A DNA stretch of 64,000 nt from Mesocentrotus franciscanus (lineage: Eukaryota > Echinodermata > Echinoidea > Camarodonta > Strongylocentrotidae), in assembly GCA_037976565.1 (NCBI GenBank), contig CP137686.1, positions 4,795,876-4,859,875 of the forward strand, given 5' to 3'. The notes beneath the pieces are model-generated. The model saw nothing but the letters and a program-made list of their open reading frames with translations. It was not told where the DNA came from and ran no database searches. The translations under genes were made by a program, and so were the position numbers. Of this stretch, positions 21,848 to 33,660 are shown piece after piece (positions within the stretch are counted from its first letter, which is position 1; each line of letters starts with the position of its first letter).

Positions 21848-22109
21848 TAATTCCAAATCGAGATTCAAACCTTTATTGCTTGCGATCCTGAAGGTGATAG
21901 TAAAAAAATGAGGTGTAATATGAAAGAGCAGGTTTATCTTTATATTTCCAAAGGGGCGTCATCTCGTCATTACATGTAGATCTAGGCCTAGCTACAATCG
22001 AGATCAGCGGTCGTCTGCGCTGTGTTTGTAGCAACCAAATTAATCGCACAAAAATAGTGTATGGAATGCCGCGCTCCGCACAAACAAAGTTAATTAACAC
22101 GTAAACCCA

Positions 22110-24217
22110 GTGGCGTAATGAGCAAAAATGTTTTTTTTTTTTGGGGGGCTGGCAGACAAAAAACTCCGCATCACCCCACTCTTACATGCAGGCCCCTCTG
22201 AACGTTTTTCAAAGTGAGTGGGGGAAGCTAAAGTATTTACGATCAGGTAGAGCGTAGTGTAAATTGGCGTGGGGTCTAGGGGCAAAGCCCCGGCAGGGGT
22301 CAAGGGGCAGAGTCACCGGAAGCTCAGGGGGTATGGGCATTTAATTACGGTCAGATAAGCATATTTTGATACCTTATTCATGACACTGGCAGGTCACTAA
22401 TTGGCGTGGGGTCCAGGGGGTGGAACCCCCGGAAGCATTGAATTGAATAACGGTCAAATGAATATCCAGCGGCCCGCCTTAGGGCCCTTGGTTAGGTCCA
22501 GGGGGCAGAGCCACCGGAAGTTCAGGGGTTTTAGGCATTAAATTACCGTCAGATGAGCATCTAGGGGCCCGCCTTAGGGCCATTGGTAGGGTCCAGGGGG
22601 CAGAGCCCCCGGAAGCTCAGGGGTTTTAGGCGTTTAATTACGGTCAGATGAGCTTTTTTTGATACCTTATTTGTGACACTGGCGGGACACTAATTGGCGT
22701 GGGGTCCAGGGGGCAAAGCCCCCGGAAGCTCAAGGGTTTTAGGCATTACATAACGGTCAGATGAGTATCCATGAGCTCGCCTTAGGGCCCTTGGTTAGGT
22801 CCAGGGGCAGAGCCCCCGGAAGCTCACGAGTTTTAGGCGTTTAATTACGGTCAGATGAGCATTTTTTGATACCTCATTATTTTGTGACACTGGCAGGTCA
22901 CTATTCTTTCTTTCTTTCTCTCTTTCTTTCTATTTCTCTTTAGCATACTTTTTCCAAAAAAAGTGGGGTGGGGCGGAGCTCGAGGCCTCGGAGCCCCGTC
23001 GTTCTGCGGGCCCTGCCATGTAGGCCTCTAAATAAGCATATTTCTTGGAATTTGTAATTTTCCAACAAACGCATAAAAAAGAATAATTTACTAAAAAGTG
23101 AGGAAAAATCTAGGAAAATTATGTCATTTCAGCAACATTTGTAAATCACCAGTATCGAATTAGAAATGAACCACGTTTGAATTTTATTGTGACACTGGCA
23201 GGACACTAATTGGCTCCCCCATCAGTACGCCAGTGCCCCCGATCTACACATTGGTGGCGGGAAAAATCGCAACTGATCTCCCCTACCTATCTTCTTTCTC
23301 TCTTTCTTTCCCTACCTTTCCCTCCCCCTTCCCCCTTTCCCTTCCCTTCCTTCTCTCTCTTTTAGGTTTGCTAGGGGGGAGGCAAGGGCCTTTCGACCCC
23401 GATCCACATGTTGTTGGCGGTATTAATCGCAACTGATCTTCCCTTCTTTTCACCCTTTTCTTGTCTTCTTCCTCTTTTTTTGTTTCCTTTTAGCTCTCCT
23501 CTTTCCCTTTCCCTTCTCTCTTTTTTTTGGCGGGGGGGGGGGGGGCCTTTGGCCCCTCGATCCACAACTTGTTGGCGGAAAAATTGCAACTGATATCCCC
23601 CTTCTTTTCTTTTCTTCTTCCTCTTTTTTTCCTTCCCTTTATCTCTTTTCCTTTTTTCTTTCCCTTTTCTTCCTTCTCTCTTTTTTTTTTGGTGGGGGGC
23701 AACAGCCGGGGAGGCAAGGCCTGGGAGGCCCCCACCCCCGATCTCCTTCTCCCCCATTTTTTACTTCGTCTTCCTCTTCTTTCTTTCCTTTTCTCTCCTC
23801 TTTCCCTTCCTCTCTCTCTCTCTCTCTTTTTCTTTGCGGGGGGGGCAAGGCCCGCTCGCCCCCCCGGATCTGCGCCTGTGGAACATTCCCTTCGGAAATG
23901 ACCCTCCTCGCCACATCCAAAACAAACCATGGGCGCAGGCGACTGCGCATTCCCCCGCGTACCGCCGGACATACGGGTATCCAGACTTTTCGTGTTACTG
24001 TTAGTGGCCACTAAGGCCCATTAGTGACTATGAAAAACATATGCTCTTCCTGGCTATTTGGGAATGTGTTAGTTTGCAACAGAATGGAGAAACGCGCATT
24101 TTGTTGAAAATCATGTGATATCACGAACATTTATAAATCACTTGTATGGAATTGAAAATAAGTCATGGTTTAATTTTATTGGGGGCTAGCCCCAAGCCCC
24201 ACCAGTACGCCAGTGCG
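22110..24217. repeat. Low-complexity CAGTGGCG-type repeat complex
   Basis: Bounded by CCAGTGGCGTAATGAGC and CCAGTACGCCAGTGCG. Inside: T/G homopolymers, an array of about six units at 22264-22900 (GGGTCCAGGGGGCAGAGCCC, CCGGAAGCTCAGGGGTTTTA, AATTACGGTCAGATGAGC), and four CT-rich blocks at 23280-23860 separated by GATC(C/T)(A/G)CA and GTTGGCGG phrases. Apparent Arg/Glu/Lys-rich proteins on the minus strand here are artefacts of the CT runs. Confidence 0.6.
23878..24011 (-). pseudogene. Retroelement gag CCHC zinc-knuckle remnant
   Basis: The minus-strand fragment reads ...SGGTRGNAQSPAPMVCFGCG, EEGHFRRECST and contains C-X2-C-X4-H-X4-C, the nucleic-acid-binding knuckle of Gypsy/retroviral-type gag. 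There is no Met start, and a TAA lies just upstream. The frame is cut off right after the knuckle where the GCGCAGATCCGGGG repeat begins, so this is a broken fragment. A cellular CCHC protein exon is the alternative. Confidence 0.5.
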
Positions 24218-24384
24218 TAAATCAATGGGGATCGCAGAAGGATGAGGGTACAAATTAATGGTTATTCCCTGTGAGCGGGCTACGAAGACACAAATTGATG
24301 GATATTCCCTGTGAGTGGGGCATGGCTTAAAATCACGACTCCAATTTCGACCAATCAGATGGCTAGATTTCTAAAGTGAGGTAT

Positions 24385-25575
24385 ATAATTATATTATATT
24401 GACTGGGCTTGAGGGGTATATCATAAATATTGACCAAGCTAAGATCATATTGCCCCGAGTCGAAAGACGAGGGCAATATGGTCTTAGAGCGGTCAATATT
24501 TATGATGTACCCCGAAAGAAGCCAAGTCAATATAATTATTATTACCTATCCCCCTCTATAAGGCATTTTTTAAACAAATGATTTACAAATTTGGTATCAA
24601 GCATGATTTTTACTCACGATGTATGCATGTATTTCCCTTACTCTTGTCCAAAGATGAAAATGTATGAAAATGTAATTGTGACGTAAATATTATTGTTACC
24701 GCGCGTACACTTTAACGCCTACACAATACTGCGCGTATACACTTTAATAAATGCGCACTGACAAGAAAGAGTGGAATATGGCTGAATATTGCCCTCTGAT
24801 TTAGTACAGTATTCTACGGGGAAAACCCGGAAGAGGGCAATATGGCAAATATTGCCCGCTCCGGTTTCTTATTCGGAGCAGCGTGCAAAATACGACTTTA
24901 TATTTAGCAGCTAAAATGCCTTGTATAGGTAATAGTTATGATTATTAACCGTATCAGACATCTGAGCAGGGCATTTTTTAATTGTATTGCCCTCTTAGTT
25001 TAATTGATAAGCCAACAAAACTACGCGCGAAAAAATAATATTGACCGCTCAGAAAAGTCAATGGTATTTTGTGTGTAATTTCCCGGTCAATATTATTACA
25101 CAGTAAACCAATGAACAAATATTATTGCCCATTCTGGAAAGTCAATGGCAAAATGCGTGTTAAACTAGTGGGCAATAATGTAAAGCCAACATCCGGGTTT
25201 TTATAATTTTCTTTGCGCATCTATTACGCGTATGAGAACATGCGCACTTTGCGCGCACTCTATTGTGACGTAATTATCACACCCAAGGCACATTGTTTGC
25301 AGTGTATCGAAAATTTCGTCAAGCACTAGATGCACAGTGCTGGTTTGACGATGTTTTTGCAACTTTTCATGCTAGGAAACCCTGTGCAGTGTAGGCTACT
25401 GTATTTTACATAATTTAAGAGTATAAGTTTCTTGTTTGCTCTAGATGTCTGATGTGGTTAATAATACTAATATTTACTGCCTAATTCAGGGCAATACGAC
25501 TTGTCATATATCACCCTCACCTTCGGTTCGGGCGATATATGTCGTATTGCCCTGTAGGCAGTCAATATTACTTAA
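24385..25575. repeat. Cluster of five hairpins around AATATTG/GGGCAATA words
   Basis: Hairpins: 24385-24540 (arms of about 65 bp: GGGGTATATCATAAATATTG and ATATTGCCC, loop near 24455-24470); 24787-24843 (ATATTGCCCTC/GAGGGCAATAT); 25035-25097 (AATAATATTGACCG/CGGTCAATATTATT); 25121-25179 (ATTATTGCCC/GGGCAATAAT); 25460-25575 (GGGCAATACGAC/GTCGTATTGCCC, loop CCTTCGGTTCGG). Internal phrases such as GAAAAGTCAATGG are repeated. No protein is encoded. Confidence 0.75.
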
Positions 25576-25869
25576 TTGCATAAAGTTTGTATACGTTCAA
25601 TTCGTCTTTATTTCCACTTACACGATAAAACGTATACGTGTACAAAAAAGACAGATACAAAATATATACAAAATGAAATGGATATCATTTAAAATTTTCT
25701 TCTGAATATATTTGTAAAGGGAATATTGTATTTTTTGCAATATTATCATTAAATTTCTAAAAAAGGGGCCTGTGTGTCGGAGGGAATATTTTGAATAATT
25801 GTTATTACAGTTACAAATGCCAAAATCATCGATATTTCTTGTAGAGTACTAACTTGCAGTTTCTTCAAA

Positions 25870-26625
25870 TAAAAGGGAAGATATTTAGTTTATGCTATTG
25901 CATTAGGGTAGCGAGTTGTAGCTTGTTTATGTGTTTAACTTTTAAAGAGTAAGGAAGAGAGTGCCAGACGGTTGGACTTATGGCAAATGCGTACTGCCTT
26001 CTTTTCAGTACAATGGTGAGTTTGTGTTAAGATGAAGGATATGTATTCGCCCAAACAGAATTACAATAGGATAGCTGTGAGAGAATACAAAAGCATTAAT
26101 TATATATGTTTTTCCTAGAACATATGAAGGGAAAACATGTTTTAGTCGATATGAAATTCCAACATGAGGTGAGACTTTTGAACAAATAGACGATATACGA
26201 TCATTCCAATTTAGATTATCGTTCAAGGTTACACCTTTAATCAAAGTTTATGGATTTAAATTGCTTTAGAGAAGTATTATTTAAGGAATCTTTATGTAAC
26301 TAGGTATAGAATCTTTCCTATGAAATTAAATTATATTGCGATTCATTGAAGCTATTGCGCTTAAACCAATTAGAAACATTTATGAGATTTTCATTTGAAA
26401 AAATGCAGTAAAGTTTTAACATTATTATGGGAGGCACGAAGGGTTGTGATTACATTATTAATATATATAATAAAAACAATGAAGATCCTAAAATAAATCC
26501 CTGAGTTGTAACAGTATTCGCATTTTTTAAAGAAGCGTTCGTTAAAAACGGTATATTGTTGTCTATTTAATAGACATGACTTAAACCAGTTAAATAAAAT
26601 ACTCCTCATACCCCGTACTATTGCA
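25870..26625 (-). pseudogene. LINE reverse-transcriptase remnant
   Basis: Minus-strand pieces read like a non-LTR reverse transcriptase: ILFNWFKSCLLNRQQYTVFN (near 26600-26540), then FRIFIVFIIYINNVITTLRAS, then after a gap KGVTLNDNLNWNDRISSICS, KVSPHVGISYRLKHVFPSYV, and a C-terminal block with TVWHSLPYSLK near 25960. The region with the catalytic FADD motif is deleted and frames shift, so it is inactive. It is a different copy, with different text, from the LINE at 8-10 kb. Confidence 0.8.
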
Positions 26626-26688
26626 ACTTATTCAATAGAATAGTGAGAGAGAGAGAGAATCAAACGCTTTGAAAAAGGTCTTATGGAG

Positions 26689-27402
26689 CTCTCACACTCT
26701 GCCGTGTAGGCCTACCGTCCACCTGCCGGGCTTTTAAAAAACAACAGAGTCCAGAACGTTGGGTTTTAGCGAACTTGTCCCCGGCCGCAAAAAAAAATCA
26801 TAAAATTAATCTTTTCACCGTTTCGTTGCCATCTTCTGACCGTTCTCACCGGGCGCATACCGGGTGTTGAACGTGCTTCTACCGTCTTCACCGCCCAGAT
26901 TGACTTTTGTTGAAAATTTTGGCCGTTTCCATACCGGGCCCATACCGGGTCTCGAACGTGTGCACCGGGTTTGTATCAGCCACCTACCAGTCACTTAGCG
27001 TCCCTCACCGCTCGGAGCGTCCTGTGAGCGAGTCCCCGGACTGCTGACGTCATGACACGACTGCCATTTTTTTGGCCCGTTCATCACCGTTCTGTAACGG
27101 GTTATGAGCGTGTTGTGAACGTGTTCATACAGTGTGACCGTTTTCATAACGTATTCATACCGTCCTCATACCGTTCAACACCGTCCTCTTGCCGCTTACT
27201 TGCGGCCGGTGCCAACCGGCCAAAGTTTTGAACATGCCCAAAACTTTCGCCGGGTCCCACGGGTGTAAATAAGCGCCAACGCCCTATTAACGTGTTGTCC
27301 GCTTTGATAACGAACCACCGTGTGCCCTCGCCGTTCTCCACCGTCCGCAGACATTTTCGCGCACGGTGGCACACGGTAGGCCTACACGGCAGAGTGTGAG
27401 AG
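26689..27402. mobile_element. GC-rich terminal-inverted-repeat element with ~10-bp CpG periodicity
   Basis: Inverted ends are CTCTCACACTCTGCCGTGTA followed by GGCCTACCGT, present at 26689-26718 and complemented at 27373-27402. The interior is a degenerate array of short words such as ACCGTTCA, AACGTGTT and CATACCGTCC, spaced about 10-11 bp, most clearly at 27070-27190. It encodes nothing recognisable. The 733-bp element is inserted exactly at its right edge. Confidence 0.75.
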
Positions 27403-28135
27403 CAGGGAGGTGAAAGAAAGGAGGTGGAACTCTTGTAATTTATTCAAACTCATTCGTGAGTTCTAAAGCGTAACAATGGGATGTGTAACATTCCACTTGG
27501 CTTTGAAGTTCCATGCTCCAAACCGCGCTTCCACTGCGGGGACTTTCGGAAGCCAGGCACCAGTTTTACATTTATTACAAAATATTAAATTACCGCCAAA
27601 ATTTCAGTGTAAATCAAAAATTTTATTTGGGGATTGTATTGGGAAAAGTGCATCAAACAAATTTTCAAATTTAGTACTCCGTCCTTCCTATAATTTGTGT
27701 GCCAGAGTTGGTAAAAGAAAATTACATCCTGACAAAAACTCAATATTTTAGGATAATGCGCTAATTTGTGCATGTTTTAATGTCCCGTTATTTAATCCAT
27801 GATTTACAATCTTTAACAACATTAAGTTTGCTAATGCGTGTTTTCGCGTGTTTTTATATTTTTGAAGTTAAAAAAGGATGAAATTACACAAGTTTGTGTT
27901 CGCTTGTTCTACTCTTTACACATTCAACAATGGATGAGAAATCATTGAAAGGGACAGCGAACAGTTGCTGCGATACCATTCTCTGATGTAGGAATTCAAA
28001 ATCCTGAAATTTCATGCGCTCTTTTATCTTACCACCTGGTCAACAGTTGCAGATAAGCGCATAACTTTTCGGCGGCGTGAAGCATGGGGTCAAAGGAGAG
28101 CGGCTTGATTCCAGTCCTTCTCTATCACGTCCCTG
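27403..28135. mobile_element. 733-bp CAGGGA-ended DNA transposon, copy 2
   Basis: Inverted relative of 9213-9945 with the same length and ends. It is flanked by the perfect duplication GTGAGAG (27396-27402 and 28136-28142), again 7 bp. High identity to copy 1 suggests recent mobility, with the transposase supplied from elsewhere. Confidence 0.88.
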
Positions 28136-28142
28136 GTGAGAG

Positions 28143-31100
28143 TCACATAAAAGGCAATACGCTTTTGCACAAATTTTTTGAAGTTCTCCTTTTTCATTTT
28201 ACATAAATTTTCAAGTGAAACATTTTTTATACAGTGCCGATGATATTGATTAATCTGCTTTTTCATTGTTCTCTTGTATGAATGTTTATTTGCTTTGATT
28301 TTATTTTTATGAAAATGAAATAAATAATCGATTGATTGATTGATTGATTGATAACGCAATTGTATATGGAGACATCGCTACCATCATGCTGCAAACAACA
28401 TTTATCATCATTACAATTATTAATGTGTCATTTGTTAGGTTATGTTATTTAACCGCGGCATAATTATGTGAACGAGCCTTTATAGTTTAATACGATAGAA
28501 ACGAATAAATGACGACTATTATTCATAAATATTACTTAAGTTAAATTGCTGACAAGTTTACGGTAGGAACGTATTCAGGATTCTGCAGAAGGCCGACAAG
28601 GGTCAGAAGAGGTGCATGGCTCAAGTCCGAATATCTCTAACAAGCAAACATAAATGTGAGAAAAAGGAAGAGGAATAAAAGAAAGATGGGGGAAAGGGCA
28701 TATCGGGTTAAAGGGAGGGGGAGTACAATCCGGTTGCGCCCCTTTAATTCAACTCTGCCAGGCTGCCAGAAGCTTATAATATTAGCAAAGTTCTCTTCTT
28801 CCGGGCCCACTTTGGAAAGTTCTCTTCGACGGTCTTGTTCGTCCACGTTTATCAAAACTATACGGTCTACACTCTAGACAGAACTTTAAAAAAGCGGTAC
28901 GGCTGTCACCTCTTATTCACGGTCTGTGATTTGTGTACAAACATCCGTGCAGCGAAGGGACAGTCGTATTTGACCTTATGACACCGAAAGTGAGGAAGGC
29001 GGAAACGGTGTCTGCTTCAGTCCACCCTCCTCTCTCTCCTCTGGGGCATAAGGCCAAGTAAATCTAACTGCTAGTTTCTCGTCCAGATATTTGGGAAAAG
29101 AGAACGAGGGGGTTCCATTAATATTTCATATTTTTCTGTACAGAAAAAATCATTTCCGCACATATTTTCATACGTCTCATAAGCATTTTCACATATATTC
29201 ACAATGTCATTTATACAGTCAAGCACTGAGAGACCATAACATGATGAAATTGTGTTATGTTAAGGGTATCCTCCTCAAGAATATGTCAACAGAAATGTAA
29301 TTATTTCACTTCAGAACAAAAAAATTAAATATTAACAACACAAATAGAGGAGGGCTCAAAAAAGGAAGGAGAGACGAGAAACTAGGAATTAATTTTATTT
29401 GGCCTAACCCATTCGCGTGACCATAGACAGGGGTCCATCTGGGGAATGAGGGTCCACCCTCCCCCTTTCTTGTAAATGTTGGATTACTATAGTCGCTCTG
29501 TGTGGGAGGGTACATTGTAAATGGCCTACTTTTTGCCTTGTATAAAGTACAGGGCAAAAGGGGTATTTCCTGCACTATACAGAGGAGCAACTTCATGAGA
29601 TTGTGCGATGGGGGGGGGGGGCAAATATTGCGTCGTTTCGAAAATACTTCAACATGTAGGCCAAATTTGCCTTTTGTGAAGGCGAAAATCATCCAATGAC
29701 GATGGAAACGCCATTAATCTCAACAACAACAACATACTAAATACAGAGCATTTTTTTGCTGGTGGTGGGGCATCTGTTTACCAAGCGACAATCAGACATG
29801 CGAATTGTGAAACGCAATTTCTGTTCATATTTCATAAGCATTTCATGTTTTTTTTCCCGAGATTCTTATTTGTATAATTTGGATAAAGATTTTGTTTGAC
29901 AGCATAGCATGTCAGTGGGATTGTGAGCCCTTTTATTATGGTTCAACCAGAATATTGTGAAATCGATCATGATTTTTGAAAACAATACCTGAAGCCGTTT
30001 TCCCTTGAAATGTTTAAACAAAATGCATTTGTATTTTTTGTATTAGCATGCAGATTGTCTTTGTTGACATCAGTGAAAAATCCTTTTTTTTTCCTTTATC
30101 TCCCAAGTAGTAGACAATAAATAATATTCGGTCTGGAAAAAGAAAAAAAGAAAGAAAAAGTATGTTACATTGAAAGTAGCTTATTTGGAGCGAGCGGCAC
30201 ACTTTTAATACTCCACCTTTCATACATTAAGTACACGAATAGAAAGTATGCCCCTAATTGTATTTTTGTGCCCCTTTCAAATTTAAACCCGATTGAAAAT
30301 ATGCTAGTTAGGCCTACTTAATACTTGATTTTTTAAAATTTCAGCTTATCAGTGATACAGGTGTATACAGTATCAATCCCGTCTCTGCAAACTCGTGGAC
30401 CCGCCCCTAACATTTAACCCCCATTTTTGTATTAAATGAAGAGACAGGATACTAAAAACCAGACAGTTTGGAATAACTATCATCGACCGAAAGTCGTCAT
30501 CACAAACAAAATCAATTCCGGATAAAAATCTAAAGCCAATGGAGTGGCGGTTCTATAGAGGAGGGTTGCCAGGGCTCAAGTGCCCCCCCCACCAAGGTAA
30601 AATTTCTTCAAGCCCCCTAAAATATTTTCTTGATTGGAAAAGAGATTAAACGAGGCACACGTAGAAAACCGACCACCGCCCCAAGAAATATAATTACTTC
30701 TATAACTGCGTCTGAGCAAAGCATCTACATCACTACAGTCATATGAATTTGCCCCCCCCCCGAAAATTCAATAAGTGAATATGCCCCCACCCTCCTAATA
30801 ATGAATAGGCGCCCCTTTACGGTATGCCTAGATTGTACTTTTTTTTTTCTTCATATTTTCTAAGACATAGGCCTATAACTGCGGTCAATTGTAAGTAAAA
30901 AAAAAACATCATTTTCAAAATTGCCGTTTGAACGTTGACAATGGAAGTTATATACATGTACAAATCACACTAAAATAGATTTAAGTGTTTAAGGAATTAA
31001 AATCCTACAGAATATTATTACCATGAAAAAATCAGACCCTAGAATAGATTATGTACATTGACGTTGCATGACGATAGTAGACATATTTTTTTGTTTTCAG

Positions 31101-32219
31101 TGTGCAAGATGGGCGACGCAACCCAAGTTGGAGCATATATCAACAGGCACAATATCTTCTATACTTAAACAAAATATCTTGAAAGTTTCCTGTTGTGATG
31201 AATTTTGTCGTCACTGGCTGTTGAACGTTTTACCTTCCTCGTTACATTTAGTTTTATTCACCAATAAATAGTTTATCCATAACTGTCTTTTTCATGGTGC
31301 GTTTATGATTCGAGCGGCGGCCTCCGGGGCTTCGGAGCGTCTTTCAAAGTGGGGAGGGGGCACCAACAAAAAGGACACTTGTTGTTGATGCAAAGGGGAC
31401 ACGTATCAGAATGTGAAAGGGGCGCTTTTATTGGAAGAAAAAGGGGCACTTTGCAATTTTCTGAAGCGGGGGGAGGGGAGGAGGGGGAGGGGGAGGGAAG
31501 AGCGAGGCATCTTTTCGGTTCAAGGTCGGCCTACGTATTAAATGACCACAAGGTGGCTTTATTAAGTATTCTCAAACTGTTACGAGGTCAGCTCAATTTC
31601 ACCTGTCAACAAAATCATATCTGAATCAATAAATACATTATCACAGTAAGTCTGAATGATGGTAGTCGCAGTATCAGACCCGAATTTTTGTTTTCTTCAA
31701 ATAATTCAAATTATATGGGCTTTTATCATATTAAATTGAGTCTTTTATTGGTTAATCCTTTCCAACGGGTGCATTTAAAAATGCATTTTCTTTTACACGT
31801 ACCACGATCGCAACTGATTTCGAAAAATCAAATCATGGGCAATTTCAATATAAATACTCTATCGTATTTATCGTATATATGTTCCAAAAAAGATTCCTGT
31901 TCGGATTACGGTTATAGCTCATTGTAATGTTCACACATTTCAAAAGGTGATTGACAGGGCTTTTAAAAGCGCCTGAAGTTGATTAACATTTCCGGAAGTT
32001 TTTGCGATCGTGTTTCGTTTGATTTCCAGAAATCCTTATTTTTTCAGTGCTGGGATGACAACTGTAGATTAATGCCTTGCACAATGACAAAAGTCAACCG
32101 GGCAGGAATTCGAACCGTCACCTTCCGAAAGTCAAAAGAAAGAAACACGACACTGCCACGTTAGATGGAAACCGTATTCAAAACCATTTCCCTAGACAGT
32201 TGAACCGGTTGGGTTTGGT
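28143..32219. other. AT-rich stretch with repeat fragments, no gene seen
   Basis: A TTGA microsatellite with adjoining ATTATTTATTTCATTTTC (minus-strand LINE-like tail) lies at 28300-28345. G-runs lie at 29610-29622 and C-runs at 30584-30592 and 30752-30762. G-rich dispersed repeat text lies at 31330-31500. No convincing exon was found on either strand. Confidence 0.4.
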
Positions 32220-32444
32220 TTTGCGTATTTGGCTTGCGTATGCGTATTTATGGCGAGCCGTTTTAACATTTATTCCTATTTATTGATATCAAGAAATGAG
32301 TTCTTGATATCAAGAAATTATTTTCTGTTGTAAAGCAATGGTATTTCTTGATATCAAGTTCGATTTCTTGATATCAATAAATAGGAATAAATGTTAAAAC
32401 GGCTCGCCATAAATACGCAGCAATACGCAAGCCAAATACGCAAA
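32220..32444. mobile_element. Small palindromic element with GATATCAAGAAAT repeats
   Basis: Inverted arms begin TTGCGTATTTGGCTTGCGTA and continue CGTATTTATGGCGAGCCG, TTTTAACATTTATTCC. The centre holds four copies of the palindromic word TTGATATCAAGAAAT or its complement. The motif TTTATGGCGAGCCGTTT matches TATGGCGCGCCGTTT at the ends of the 14.8-kb element, suggesting a related family. Confidence 0.75.
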
Positions 32445-32954
32445 GGTGTGACTAAGGCATTACCCAGAACTGAGAAGAAAAGAGACTGCGATCTCTTTTT
32501 TTTTTGGGGGGGGGAGTGGTAGTTTGGGATATTACCGCAAGAAGAAGTTTCTTCATTTTAATCGGATTTTGCTCAAACTTTCACTGACCTGTTCCTCTCA
32601 TTTTCTTCTTTGATTAATACCAGCACATTATCTGAGGCGTGAATGGATTAGATAAACTTGAAAAAATAATTATAGAAAAGACATGACGGCAACTATTTTC
32701 TGGGGGGACAACAAGTCTTGCTGCCTGAGAGACACGTGCCCACATTGATTGGCAGATAGATTGTTTGATTGATTGATGTTCATTTATTTTCAATAAAATA
32801 AACATCATCACAAATAAATGAAATTTTTAACATGTATGGTCACCTAAAATCATACATAGGAAAAAAGGGGTCGTCAAAAGCACAGCTTGATTCGACCAAA
32901 TCTGGTGTCAGTGAGTTTATGATGCAATACACATGGACTCTGGCTACGATGCGG

Positions 32955-33660
32955 CTTTAATCAAAGGGCAATCCAACCGTTGTAATACTTTCATTTGTAT
33001 GAAAGTGGAAAAATAAGGATAGCAGAATGCCGAAAGTTTGAATTAAACCAGACCAATAATAAGAAAGTTATGAGTGTTTGAAATATGAGATCAATTAAGC
33101 TATGCGAATCACAAATCAGCAATAGGCCATTTTCGTAATGTAACCAAATTTAATGCAAAGTCTTTGTGAAGTGCCTCAATACAAATTATTTCATTCACCT
33201 GATAAGAATAATAGTATTTCAATAGTCAGAATGCAAACTGCATATATTAAGTGTTGCTAGGTAGGTCAAGCCATAATGTTTGTCCAACCTAGCAACAACT
33301 AATGTATGCAGTTCAGATTCTTTCTATTGAAATACTATTATTCTTATCAGGTGAATGAAATAATTTGTATTGAGGCACTTCACAAAGACTTATGCATTAA
33401 ATTTGGTTACATAACGAAAATGGCCTATTCGGGTACTGGATTGTGACGTAGTCGCGGGTAACTCTCCCGTTCCACGTGTACAAAGATACCATAATAATAT
33501 TCCTAAGCGCCTTCTCCCTTGGGGAACTACAAAAAAATATTGTGAATAGCATATTAATAAAGGTTCTCTAGAAAGAAAAGTCATTCCCGAATCATAAATT
33601 GACATTTCAGTCATTTTGTGTGTCGGAACAAATGGGAAGGTTGTCCGTCACTTCGTCATA
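32955..33660. mobile_element. AAGGGMAAYCC MITE interrupted by a second MITE
   Basis: The outer element's left text (CAAAGGGCAATCCAACC, GAAAGTTTGAATTAAACCAG, AAGAAAGTTATGAGTGTTTG) and right text (GATTGTGACGTAGTCGCGGG, TTCCCGAATCATA, GTCGGAACAAATGGGAAGG) match the elements at 51861 and 56525-57140. The inner MITE at 33121-33429 splits it. Confidence 0.7.
33121..33429. mobile_element. Palindromic AATAGGCC MITE
   Basis: Nearly the whole 309 bp is one inverted repeat. AATAGGCCATTTTCGTAATG, then AATTTAATGCAAAGTCTTTG and TCATTCACCTGATAAGAATA, are complemented in order on the right, ending TGGCCTATT. A degraded copy lies at 16981-17210. Confidence 0.88.

Noticed and set aside
23371..23880. Long Arg/Glu/Lys-rich frames on the minus strand
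   Set aside because: Caused by CT-rich low-complexity blocks. Only the short CCHC fragment at their start has recognisable protein signal.
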